NCBI GenBank assembly: GCA_009602725.1
Contig: WELB01000291.1
Span: 126,375-136,964, forward strand
Source of the DNA: Spirogloea muscicola
Lineage: Eukaryota; Streptophyta; Zygnematophyceae; Spirogloeales; Spirogloeaceae
Length of the DNA stretch: 10,590 nt
Reading direction: 5' to 3'
Both the position numbers and the translations under genes were made by a program. Below are positions 1 through 8,528 of the stretch, one piece after another. Position 1 is the stretch's first letter, and every line of letters begins with the position of its first letter. A model generated the notes under the pieces. It was given only the letters and a program-made list of their open reading frames with translations, did not search any database and had not been told where the DNA came from.

Positions 1-3000
1 GCGCCGCGCGCGCCGAGGAGGCCGCGCCTCCCGGCGAGTCCTCGCCGGCGTCGCCGCCGCGCAAGAAGAAGTCCCGGCGCGCCACGGCCGAGCGGCGGCA
101 GCAGCAGTTGGGCTACGCCGCCTCGGTCCAGCAGCAGCTGCAGCAAGAGAGCCGTGAGAGCGGCGGCGCGGGCCTCGTCCCGCTCGGCGTCGGCGCCGCG
201 GTTGTGGCCGCCGCCGTCATCGGTGAGTCCTCTCCCCGCTTGCGAAGCGCGCCGAGCGGACTCGGCCAGCTATCTAACGGTAGCGCACAGCTGGATTCCA
301 CGAGACTGTCTGGGAGCCCTCAAAGAAAGGTAGCTTTCAAAGTAAAGGCAGAGCTGCGGACCGAGCAAGAGCTAGTCGTCACCTTCATTGGGCAAGCGGG
401 GCATGTGAGAGTTGTCAAGAGGACAAGGACGGAATACTGGAGCGCGTGGCATCATCCACAAGATGTTACTTTGCAGCTGCGTACTTTTGTTTCACGAGGC
501 ACTTGACCGCTAGGTTGCTTGTTGCAAAAGGTGGCGCTTTTATGCTACTGTCACCGGCCATTAGCGTGTCCAGGACACTCAGCAGAATAGGACGCCTGCG
601 TACAGCACAGTACTTACCAGTACAGTCTCCCAGTGTCTCTGGGCGGAGGTCAGGCAGGTCGAGGTGCCCGTTAGTGTCAGAATTTATGGAGGGCTTGCCA
701 TACTTCAGCCTTCACAGAAGGGCAGTGGATGGGAGCAGAGTCTGGGAGCAGAGAATCACGGGATTCACGGTCATGCAGATGGGGTTATATTGACAGATTT
801 GGACGCCTCCACACCAACAAAGTGGAGGGCGTTTTGTTTTGTTTCCTTGATCTCAAAGAGCACGTTCACATTCTTGCATATTGTCCCAAAACAATCACAT
901 GCAATTGCCCTTGCAAAGCTGCCTTGTAAATGTCATTGCAACACATTCTGCAGCAGCTGCCTAGCAGCCTGGCTTGCCGCCCGCATTGGAGCTTATTGTC
1001 CTCCTTCGGAAACTGCTTTGCAGGGCTCTACAAGTTTGTTAATGGTCGTGAAGGTCCCTCCAGTGGAGGAGCAGAGGCAAGGAGCCTCCTGGACGCTAGC
1101 CTTGGAGATGTGTCAGATCCTGGCAAAGAGAAGAAGGAGAAGAAGTGGAGGAATGAGTCCATGGCTCGCCTCAAGGAGATGGCTTCTGAGCTCCGGACAT
1201 TCCGGAATGTTGACATGAATGGTCAGCATTCCCATGCTTGGGATGATTCTTCATGAACTAAGTACTTCTTCTGACGGTACTGAAGTGCCCGGCTTAGGAA
1301 TGCTGTTGACCACTGTTAGTAACAACAATCATCGCATCACCTGCCCCAGGCCGTAACCTTCTTGATGAGGGCTTCATCTACCTTGCCGAGGGCCTAGCCT
1401 TCAATGATGTAAGACACCTTTTGCTTGGCTTTGGTTGAATTTGACAGGAGCTGTTATCCAGGCAGGGGCACCTTTGCCGCAATAGAGTATCTACTGACTA
1501 TATAGGTCGTGTGGTGGATTCGAAATGACTTTGTCGTGCTTTTATCAAACGGTCACTAGCTTTTCACCCCTCCTCCATGCCAGTAAAGGTCTCAGTCATT
1601 TGTATGCTGCTCTTTCAGAATGCAGAGTCTGTGGACTTTTCCTCGAACGGCATCACAGCAGAGGGTGTCAAGGCTCTCAGCATGGCCTTGGGGACCAACA
1701 GCTTCTTGAAGACATTAAATCTTTCTGGCAACAGCATTGGCGATGATGGAGCCAAGGTACAAAGGCTGCCTGTGGAGTTACTTCTTCTCACTGTCAAGCT
1801 TATGAAATCATCAATCAAGCAAGGCTCGTCAGTTCTAGTGGTCTACATCTACTACTTTTGTTACCGTGCTTTGTTTCCCTTATAAGGGCCTGTCCTCTGG
1901 TTACTGCAGGAGCTTGCAGGAATCCTCGAGAAGAACAATAGCATCCAGACTTTGCAGCTGAACAGCAATAGTATTGGCGATGAGGTTGTCCTCGCTCCTC
2001 GCCTCCAATTATAATCATGCCTTAGGTTTGCTTTCGTAAGCGTATGTGTGGCTTGTAGGCTGCTATATTCTGAAAGAGTTGCTGTTCATAGCATGCCCTT
2101 CCAGGAGCTGTAAAAATGTTGATTATAATACATATTGATAACAACGTATATGATGAGTACAGCTACTCAGGTTGCTCATATAGAAAAGCCTCTGCGCTGC
2201 TGTTGCTACAGGGAGCCAAGGCTCTAGCAGAGATGTTGAAAATAAATAAGGCGCTGACAACGCTGGAGCTCAACAACAATGCAGTGGACTACTCGGTCTG
2301 CTCCTACTTGCAGCTTCTTTTTTTGTGAAGATATATGACGAGTAGAGAGAGGAAGCATACTTGTGTCAGCGGCCTGGCATCCATTCAGTGATAGACTTCA
2401 TGATGGACTTGCCTGGATTTAGGCTGTATCGACACTTCCAAGCACAGGCAGTTGTCAATGTTTCATACCATAGCTGACAGTAAGCAGTCTGCTCCTTCTC
2501 TATCTGAGAGGACCTGATGCAGTGTTTCCCACCACACCAATTGGTTACTGCAATGTGACGCGAGCATGATGTGTCAATTTGTCCTGCAATTGATCGTACC
2601 TCAGGGCTGTGCTGCGATCGCAGAGGCTTTGAAGGTCACCAAGACGTTGCGCACTTTCCAATTGAAGTATGCTCCTCCAGTACTATCATTCCAACCCCCT
2701 GAACCTATCACAGTTCCTGAGCCAGTAGAGCAGACTAGAGATGAGCGTTTTTAGCATGTAATTTATCAGTAGTGCTAGTCAACATCAGGTCATTCTGCTC
2801 ACCCTTGCATGGATTCGTCTTCCGTGCTGTGTTCAGCGGAAATTATGCAGGAGCGCTTGGAGCTGATGCCATTGCCAAGGGACTCATGGAAAACACGTCT
2901 TTGCGGGTTGAGTGGCCTTCTTGCCTGACACTTCATTTATTTTAGCTACATTCATCATGAAGCATATGCGGCTCATTTCCTATCTCTCCTACTTCATGTC

Positions 3001-5389
3001 AGTGTGCAATATTCGCCTTCCTCATCCAAGTACTGCTGGTTCCAGGAATTGCACTTCAATGGCAATAGTATTGGTGACGAGGGTATGCGGGCTCTGGCTC
3101 AAGGACTCAATGCTACAAAAGGTAATAGATTTCCTTCAGGCCACTGTGACCTGGTGAAGAAATAGGCTGTTAGCTTCAGTTGTCTGGATCATACAGGAAT
3201 GCATGACTCGTGATACTTACAGAGGCTGAGCTATTCTAGTAACAGCGACCTTCTGGTATCCTGGTCTACTGACAAGGGCTTGATCAAAATCAGGACTTGC
3301 TGGTGATACTTGGTTGTGGGTAGGTTCAGATAGGGGTTCGGCTCCAACCTTACGACATGTGGACTTAAAGAATATCACATTTGCACAGCTTTTGAATCAT
3401 GTAGACGTTCAGTCCTTTCTTACATGCTACTTGATTATTCCCTGAGTATCTGGCTCCATCTCTGGCAGGGAGGATAAGCAGCCTTGATCTGGGTAACAAC
3501 AGCGTGGGTTCAAAGGGTGCCTTCCACATTGCCGAGTTCATGAAGAAGAGCAAAAGTTTACAATGGCTCAACCTTTACATGAATGACATTGCTGACAAGG
3601 TGCGAGCCTCAATTGCACCCACCACACCAGTAAAAGAGCTGTAATCAGAAGCACGAGCTATCTTTGCCTCATGCGTTGAAGAAAGCATTGTCCTTATGAT
3701 ACTCTGAGCAGGGCGCAGAGCGGGTCGCGGAAGCTCTCAAGAAGTCCAAGACAATATCCACTATTGACCTGGTGACCAGCCGCTTGCTTCCCACAAGTCA
3801 AAGAGGCACTTGGGCTCCTATCATACATGTTTGGATACACCTGCAAAGTGCATGCAGAGCATGTCAATGACTTGAACAAGGTGAGGGTTTGCCATTGTAC
3901 ATGGGGCAACGGCACAGGCACAGGCCACACTTAATGTTGGAGCCTTCGGATTTTAAACAGGGTGGTAACAACATCCATGCGGAGGGCATCAAGCACGTGT
4001 GCGATGCTGTGAAGGAGAATACGTCCATCACTACCGTGAGGAGCAACTATCCTAACGGGTTCTGAGCATTTTAGTTGCTGAATGAGAATCGTTGGATGTG
4101 CTTTTGGGCAAGTCAGCATGCAGATGACAGTTTACAGCTACAGCAGCTGTGAGGAGCTTGTCGCTGTCAATGATAGATACTTTTCCTGCATACTTGTGCT
4201 CTTCCAAGTCTAGCGCAGGTCACAAGATCGGAGACTACATCTACCTGAATGCTATTGCTGGGACGTGTTTCTTGAATGCTATCTCTCATACAGCTCGAGA
4301 TTGGATACAATCCCATTGGCGAAGAGGGTGCAAAGCTGCTGGCAGACACGATCAAGTTTCACGGAAATATCGAGACACTCCGCCTTGGCTGGTGCAAGGT
4401 ACCTGCCTTATCAAAGTGGCCATCCTCCACAATGTCTGTGACGCTTCCGGCCTAGTGCGTGCATTTTCTCTCGGACGCAGGTCACTTTTGAAGCTGCTCT
4501 TGATTTGTTGATGCATGTCAGATCGGACCTAAAGGAGCAGAGCACTTTGCTGAGGCCCTGAAGTACAACGCCACCCTCAGTACACTTGACCTACGGGCTA
4601 ACTCCTTGGGAGACGAGGTATTTTGTGGTCTGCCACATCTTCAGGTTGTAATCAGAGTAGCACTAAGTCGTCTGATTCTAGGTGTCGGAGGCTTTCAAGC
4701 AAGACAATTTTTAAAGCATAGGATTGATTCATGCCATTTCGAGTTCTAACGCAGCCCTCATTTGGTCAATACTATAGCAAGGGTGTGTTAGTGTTTGTAG
4801 GGAGTTGCAGCACTAGCGCGGAGCTTGAGAGTAGTCAATGAGAAGCTGACAACGCTAGACCTGGGCTTCAACGAGATCAGGGTGAGGATCGTTTGGCTTG
4901 TATAACAGGCAGGAGTTCTGCCCAACAACTTCTGAGTTAGTCTCTGTTGCGCATTAGCTCGAGTGGCACATACCAATCCTGGAGGATCAAAGGTGCTGTG
5001 TTGTGACTGTCAGTACATCGTGAGATGCAGGACAAGGGAGCATATGCTCTGGCCGAGGCTTTGAAGGCCAATGGCGAGGCCGCTGTCAGCACCCTGAATC
5101 TGGCCAGCAACTACTTCACCAAGTATGGAGAGGTATGCGGTGGTTACGTACTCTCTATGCCCTACTTTCTAGCAAGGTGTTTGAAGCAGTCTGATTCAGT
5201 ATATTAGAGTCCACTGATCTGAGGCGTTTCAAAGCTGGGCCTGTTAGCTAAAGCCTCCAACCGAGACATAATAACTCTATTGTGACCTGCAAGCCTGTCC
5301 CGTGAGGCGATGTGCAGGTTGCACTAAGTGAGGCCAGGGACATTGTCAGTGAGATGAACGACGGAAAGGAAGTGAACATCCAGTGGTAG
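1..5389 (+). CDS. EMB2004: EMB2004-like leucine-rich repeat (RNI-type) membrane protein, 3' 17 exons (5' partial)
   Basis: Exons: 1-222 (first full codon at 3), 1024-1221, 1350-1408, 1619-1756, 1910-1984, 2212-2295, 2605-2666, 2837-2906, 3046-3121, 3469-3599, 3712-3771, 3961-4035, 4294-4398, 4522-4617, 4801-4881, 5031-5132, 5318-5389 (TAG). All 16 introns are GT-AG, phases agree, and the joined frame gives 567 visible residues. Visible residues 1-54 are basic and Gln-rich; about 55-76 form one hydrophobic segment (GAGLVPLGVGAAVVAAAVIG), a likely membrane anchor; 77-140 are charged. From about 141 to 545 run roughly 14 repeats of about 28 residues of the ribonuclease-inhibitor type (pattern LxxLxLxxNxIGDEGAxxLAxxL). 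The C-terminus ends EVNIQW. From memory, repeat order and diagnostic stretches (LNGNYAGALGA, LGWCKIGPKGAE, LDLGFNEIRDKGA) match the plant protein EMB2004, needed for Arabidopsis embryo development; its biochemical role is not known to me. A plastid location is inference, because the N-terminus is off-window. No NB-ARC or NACHT domain is visible, so an NLR receptor is unlikely. Confidence 0.93.
53..222 (+). other. predicted basic juxtamembrane region and single transmembrane segment of the LRR protein
   Basis: This part of the first visible exon reads a Lys/Arg cluster (RKKKSRR), then Gln-rich residues (RRQQQLGYAASVQQQLQQ), then about 20 small and hydrophobic residues ending at the splice junction. 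After the intron the chain resumes GLYKFVNGRE, so the hydrophobic run ends in a charged segment just as the second exon starts. One membrane-spanning helix is the simplest reading. Which membrane (plastid envelope, thylakoid or other) cannot be told without the missing N-terminus. Confidence 0.6.
223..1023 (+). other. long intron of the LRR gene (801 bases)
   Basis: It is bounded by a strong donor (gtgagt at 223) and a pyrimidine-rich acceptor (ctgctttgcag ending at 1023). Phase 1 on both sides joins ATC-G to GG-CTC, giving VIGLYKF. At 801 bases it is by far the longest intron of this gene. The upstream reading frame stays open into it until a stop at 504-506. I see no conserved protein segment, RNA gene or repeat inside. 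Confidence 0.85.
2296..2604 (+). other. LRR gene intron (309 bases), weak donor
   Basis: The intron joins VDYS to GCAAIAEAL in phase 0. The donor is gtctgc, poor against the usual gtragt; the acceptor is cgtacctcag. The exon joins restore a normal LRR unit, which supports the splice despite the weak donor. Nothing else is recognised inside. Confidence 0.8.
3122..3468 (+). other. LRR gene intron (347 bases)
   Basis: A phase 1 intron joining NATK-G to GRISSLDLGNN, with donor gtaata and acceptor ctctggcag. I recognise no coding segment, RNA gene or repeat in it. Confidence 0.82.
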
Positions 5390-5714
5390 CTCTTACCGAT
5401 CAACGATCAGAAAGAGCCCTTCCAGGCTGCGCAATTGTGTAGCTTGCTTCCTCTCAAACCTTCCCCCTTGAAGGAGCATACTCTGCATAGCATGCGCGCA
5501 CCAGCTGATGGATCGCTGGATGTAGTCATGGGCTTAGCTTGCCCTTATTGGCAAGGAGGTTGCAAGAGTAGCACAAAAGCAAGAGACTGGTTACCAGCGG
5601 CAAGGCATGCCAAGCATTATGTGGGGTCCTGCACTTGGCACAGCGTGCTCCACTGCCTCCACCTCGCTCGTGCTCCTCGGTGCCTGGTGTCTTTGACGAG
5701 GTACAAGCCGCTGG

Positions 5715-5735
5715 TGCCTACTGTTAAAGTAGGCA
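5715..5735 (+). other. perfect 8-bp stem-loop in the presumed 3' UTR of the LRR gene
   Basis: TGCCTACT at 5715-5722 pairs exactly with AGTAGGCA at 5728-5735 around the loop GTTAA. Three further G-U pairs could extend the stem outward. It lies 326 bases past the stop codon. Function is unknown. Confidence 0.5.
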
Positions 5736-6051
5736 TTGCAATGTCAAGAACCTTGAGCTCATTCTGTTGAATAGTGGAGTGGAAACCTTAACGATTCTGC
5801 TCCAGGTGACACTAGTCTCACTGGGCCAGTGACAACATTGACAGCTTTTGTACCTGTAGTCTGGACATTATACTGCTGGCAACAACGGGCCAACCTCAAT
5901 GTTGGTCGCTGTGGTGGAGCTGCCTACTTGAGGCACGCATCTGCCAAGAGATGCCAGAGGTGAGTGTTGACGTTGAAGAGCAGCCGTCAAACAGCCATGC
6001 GCTTGGGGGCCTAGAGAGGTGCGGTAGACGAGGAGGCGCAGCACCAATCAA

Positions 6052-6101
6052 GAGCCCTTCATCAGCTACAACGATAGAGCCCTTCATCAGCTACAACGAT
6101 A
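6052..6101. repeat. exact 25-base tandem duplication
   Basis: The unit beginning gagcccttcatcagc and ending tacaacgata occurs twice, head to tail, at 6052-6076 and 6077-6101 with no mismatch. Identity of the copies suggests a recent event such as replication slippage. The length is not divisible by three and the site lies outside the gene models. Confidence 0.93.
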
Positions 6102-6241
6102 AGCTAAGAAGAGGCCTTTGCAAGCAGCATACATCAGCTGTTCATGATGATGCCGACTGTAGAGGCATTTGCTTTGACTACAGGGCCAGGGCGAGGAGGG
6201 GTAAAAGAGATTCACCTATGGCTCTCTGAAGAGCCAGTGAT

Positions 6242-6246
6242 TGTAA
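6242..6246 (+). promoter_or_regulatory. candidate TGTAA polyadenylation signal for the LRR gene
   Basis: TGTAA is the known core poly(A) signal of many green algae, usually 10-20 bases before the cleavage site. This is the only copy I found between the LRR stop codon and KXD1 on the plus strand, and it implies a 3' UTR of about 850-870 bases. A five-base match is weak evidence alone. Confidence 0.35.
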
Positions 6247-6756
6247 TGATGGCAAGCTGAATCAATTCATGTCTGAGGCCTCAAGCAAGATGTTCCACAG
6301 CCACATCCCAGTCAAATCAATCAGAGATCAAAGATAGTTGAAAGCAGCCTTCGAAGGTGGGCGAGTTTGCGTAAAGCCAGCCCACCAAAGGATGAACAAG
6401 AACAAGTTGCAGAGGTGCAGTTTATGGTCCCCTTACGGCGCTGCATCTAGGAGGCGCCAGGCATGCAGGTCAGAAGCACACAGAAAGCGGAAGAGCTCGT
6501 CGACAGATGGAGGATGCCTGCCCAAAGGTGTGAGCAGAGCTGGGCGTGCAGCGTAAGCACTCGAGGCTCATGAGGGCTCAAGCGCTGCCCCTTCTGGTTG
6601 GAACGATCCTGTCAGAAACCCCTTCTGTGGCTTGGCTGCTCTGGTCATGAACACCCTGCGAATGCACCTAGCTGGCTTTTACATGGGCTCTTTTGATAGC
6701 AGCAGTTGCATGCTCTGGTCCTATCCCCCTAGCAGAAAGCCGTGGGGCGAAGGATA

Positions 6757-7672
6757 ATGGCTGGGACTGGCCCCGCCGCCGCCGCCGCCGCCGCGCGGCG
6801 GCGGGGTGGCGCGGCGGAGGGCGACACGGCGGCGGCGGTGGTTGCGGAGGTGCGAGGCCTGCTGGGCCCGGCGGATGTGCGCGACCTCGCGGCGCTGCAG
6901 CGCACCATGTCAGTGGCGCTCCGCCGCGCCGCGGCGTCTCGGGCGTCCGGGCTTAGGGCTAGGGCTCCACGCTTGAGGTCGTCCCGGCAGAGCCGGCGCT
7001 CGTCGCGGCGGACGAGACGGCGGCGGCGGCGGTCGTGGCACCTAGTGTAGCGGCTTCTTCTGCAGTCGGCGAGCTTAGGCTCGGCTCCTGCGACGTTGCG
7101 GCCTGCAACTGGGCTCAGCACCAAGGGGGATCTTGTGCTACGTAGCCGACGCCCGATCGTGGCCTTAGCCGCCATGCTCGTTGCCTTCAGCCGTCTGACA
7201 GAGGCCGTCGTGAGTCTCTGTGTGTCGAGAGCACTGCTTAAGTTAGTCCCATGAGTTGAAGGCAAACCTCTGAGCCCAGACGTACCATGCTGCTGCGGCA
7301 GATTGGGCCGCCTGCAGGACAGCAACGCGGTGCTCTCCCACTTCAACGACTACTCCGCCAGGAGCTTCGCGGCCGTGGCCGGCGACCTGGCCGGCAGCGC
7401 CCGCGTGCTGCGCGCCATGAAGGCCGACCTGGACCACATCTTCCACCGCATCCGGTGGGCTGCACGAGCTCGGCCTTTGGGCCGCTCGCTGCCGCCATTG
7501 CCAGGCTTTTAGTGGCGCCCTTGTTGATGAGCTTCTTCGGCCTGACACGCCTGTGGAGCTGGCACTGTCCAGATCCTTACAGGCGAGGATCCAAAAGCAC
7601 CATCCTGAAGCTCTTGAGCAGGCTGCATGCGACGGCGTCGCTGACAGCCGCCCAAATCTAGAGAACGCTTGA
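6757..7672 (+). CDS. KXD1: KxDL motif-containing protein (KXD1, BORC/BLOC-1-related subunit), complete, 3 exons
   Basis: Exons 6757-6908, 7302-7454 and 7573-7672 (TGA) join to 134 residues. Both introns are phase 2: 6909-7301 (donor gtcagt) and 7455-7572 (donor gtgggc). Residues 1-20 are Ala/Arg-rich and low complexity. From about 28 the chain is the KxDL domain: VRGLLGPADVRDLAALQRTI, then LGRLQDSNAVLSHFNDYSAR at 52-71, then the signature MKADLDHIF with K91-x-D93-L94, then HRIR-SLQARIQKHHPEA. The tail ADSRPNLENA is short. The fold is a helical coiled coil. In animals KXD1 belongs to BORC, which positions lysosomes through Arl8 and kinesin, and binds BLOC-1 subunits; an endosome or vacuole trafficking role in an alga is inferred. 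At 134 residues it is shorter than human KXD1 (about 176) but holds the whole domain. ATG at 6757 is chosen because an in-frame TAG lies at 6730-6732. Confidence 0.9.
6773..6806 (+). repeat. CCG/GCC microsatellite coding a poly-alanine run in KXD1
   Basis: An uninterrupted series of GCC-type triplets follows the start codon by about 15 bases and codes for seven alanines (residues 7-13) and then Arg-rich sequence. It lies in the low-complexity N-terminus, outside the conserved domain. Triplet slippage probably makes its length variable. Confidence 0.75.
6909..7301 (+). other. KXD1 intron 1 (393 bases)
   Basis: It has donor gtcagt after CGC-ACC-AT and acceptor ctgctgcggcag before A-TTG-GGC. 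The splice makes isoleucine 51 and joins ALQRT to ILGRLQDSN, restoring the continuous KxDL helix. The 5' half is very GC-rich and codes in silico for Arg-rich nonsense. No other feature is recognised. Confidence 0.85.
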
Positions 7673-8202
7673 CTCAGTGGTGTTGCTGGCGATGCTGAGG
7701 ATGTCTTAAAGTCAGGGATGACTGCATGGAGCACTTGCTCATCCTTTGACAGGTACCTGCCGTATATGGTTTACTTCAAGTGACCCAAGTATGCAGCCAG
7801 CCCTCTAAGCTACCTCCACTGATTTCTGCAGTATGTGATGCAACTTGCCTTCTTCTGGCCTGTCCTGCAGGCTGGTCAGACTACCTGCAGTGAATGCACA
7901 ACACAGCTCTTATCTCCAATTTATGAGATCTGCAGAAGAGGTCCATCTAAAAATTGGAGCCTCTCCCAGTGTGTTTCTGCTTATAGATAGCAGGCGTGCA
8001 AATGAAGGTACAATATACAGAGATTTGTTAGATGCCTCACAACTTTTTGGCATCTAACATGGATTTGTGCCAATTGGCATTGGAAGTTGTACTGAAAGTC
8101 TAGACAATTGGGTGACTTGGGTATTTAGAAATATCAATACAGACAATCACATCCCTTATGTTCAGTATATACAAGTTCATGGCTAATTAGGACCCTTGGC
8201 AA

Positions 8203-8231
8203 TAACTTCTGTGGTGGTAACTTCTGTAGTG
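8203..8231. repeat. 14-base near-exact direct repeat
   Basis: TAACTTCTGTGGTG at 8203-8216 and TAACTTCTGTAGTG at 8218-8231 differ at one base and are one base apart. The second copy runs into the TGTAA at 8230. Probably a small slippage product in the KXD1 3' region. Confidence 0.7.
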
Positions 8232-8234
8232 TAA
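8230..8234 (+). promoter_or_regulatory. candidate TGTAA polyadenylation signal for KXD1
   Basis: TGTAA lies 557 bases after the KXD1 stop codon; a second copy at 8535-8539 is an alternative. Both match the green-algal core signal, but the motif is short and could occur by chance. Confidence 0.35.
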
Positions 8235-8472
8235 GTGTATGCATCCACTGCAAGGACTTTTGTTATGCTGCCAAATTTTGGTACTGTATACGATGACTAT
8301 ATGGTGACGTGATGTGATCCGCTAAATGATATATGAAGGTCGCTATACATCTGTTGTACAGCACATTCTTAACTGCAGCATATACCATACTTTTCCGAAA
8401 GGTTATCACATCTTTTATCATTCGTTTGCACTTTGGCCAATGCTTTATCTGCCCCTTCTTCAGAATCTGGGA

Positions 8473-8528
8473 GTTTTAACCCTTCCTGAAAGGGTTGTCC
8501 ACTCCTGAGGGTATTGAGGTGTTAAAAC
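8473..8528. other. nested inverted repeats between convergent genes
   Basis: AACCCTT at 8478-8484 and AAGGGTT at 8490-8496 form a perfect 7-bp stem with loop CCTGA. GTTTTAAC at 8473-8480 is also the exact inverse of GTTAAAAC at 8521-8528. The two pairings overlap by three bases, so they may be alternative folds. TGTAA follows at 8535. The element may be a 3'-end structure or a worn inverted-repeat remnant. Confidence 0.5.

Larger units (their letters stand above)
1350..5389 (+). repeat. coding leucine-rich repeat array, about 14 units of about 28 codons, interrupted by introns
   Basis: In the spliced product, units begin roughly at NAESVDFSSNGI, SFLKTLNLSGNSI, NSIQTLQLNSNSI, KALTTLELNNNAV, KTLRTFQLNGNYA, TSLRELHFNGNSI, RISSLDLGNNSV, KSLQWLNLYMNDI, KTISTIDLGGNNI, TSITTLEIGYNPI, GNIETLRLGWCKI, ATLSTLDLRANSL, EKLTTLDLGFNEI and AVSTLNLASNYF, preceded by a capping half-unit (NLLDEGFIYLAEGLAFND). 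Unit length and the GDEGAxxLAEAL helix part are typical of RI-type LRRs, which fold into a curved protein-binding solenoid. The last unit is degenerate (KYGEVALSEA), as expected of a C-terminal cap. Confidence 0.88.
5390..6756 (+). other. intergenic / untranslated region between the LRR gene and KXD1
   Basis: These 1367 bases presumably hold the 3' UTR of the LRR gene and the promoter and 5' UTR of KXD1. The short open frames here (for example 5435-5770 and 5951-6229) carry no motif I recognise. A 25-base tandem duplication inside the second is not a multiple of three, which argues against coding. Visible structure: a hairpin at 5715-5735, the duplication at 6052-6101, and TGTAA at 6242-6246. 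A pyrimidine-rich stretch ending in AG at 6732 (tcctatccccctag) could be the acceptor of a 5' UTR intron of KXD1, but this is only a possibility. Confidence 0.6.

Noticed and set aside
664-1218. 184-residue plus-strand frame across intron 1 and exon 2 of the LRR gene
   Set aside because: It is in a different frame from the exon that joins correctly into the LRR protein, and it has no motif.
1-5389. NLR-type immune receptor, suggested by similarity of the LRRs to NLRC3
   Set aside because: RI-type LRRs are shared by many families. No nucleotide-binding domain is visible, the N-terminal part is a membrane segment, and the repeat order fits the plant EMB2004 family better.
5951-6229. 92-residue open frame between the LRR gene and KXD1
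   Set aside because: There is no recognisable domain, and it contains the 25-base duplication, whose length would shift the frame.
6742-6756. GTG at 6742 as an earlier KXD1 start
   Set aside because: Eukaryotic initiation favours the ATG at 6757, and the extra five residues add nothing conserved.
6729-7346. 205-residue minus-strand open frame, the longest in the window
   Set aside because: It is antisense to KXD1 exon 1 and intron 1, Arg/Ala-rich from GCC/CGG repeats, ends at an arbitrary point and has no motif. The plus strand there holds a KxDL gene with consistent splice phases.
7243-7734. 163-residue minus-strand open frame
   Set aside because: It is antisense to KXD1 exons 2 and 3 and has no recognisable domain; it is explained as a shadow of the plus-strand gene.
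7845-8057. 70-residue open frame in the convergent intergenic region
   Set aside because: It does not begin with ATG, shows no motif and lies in presumed 3' UTR.
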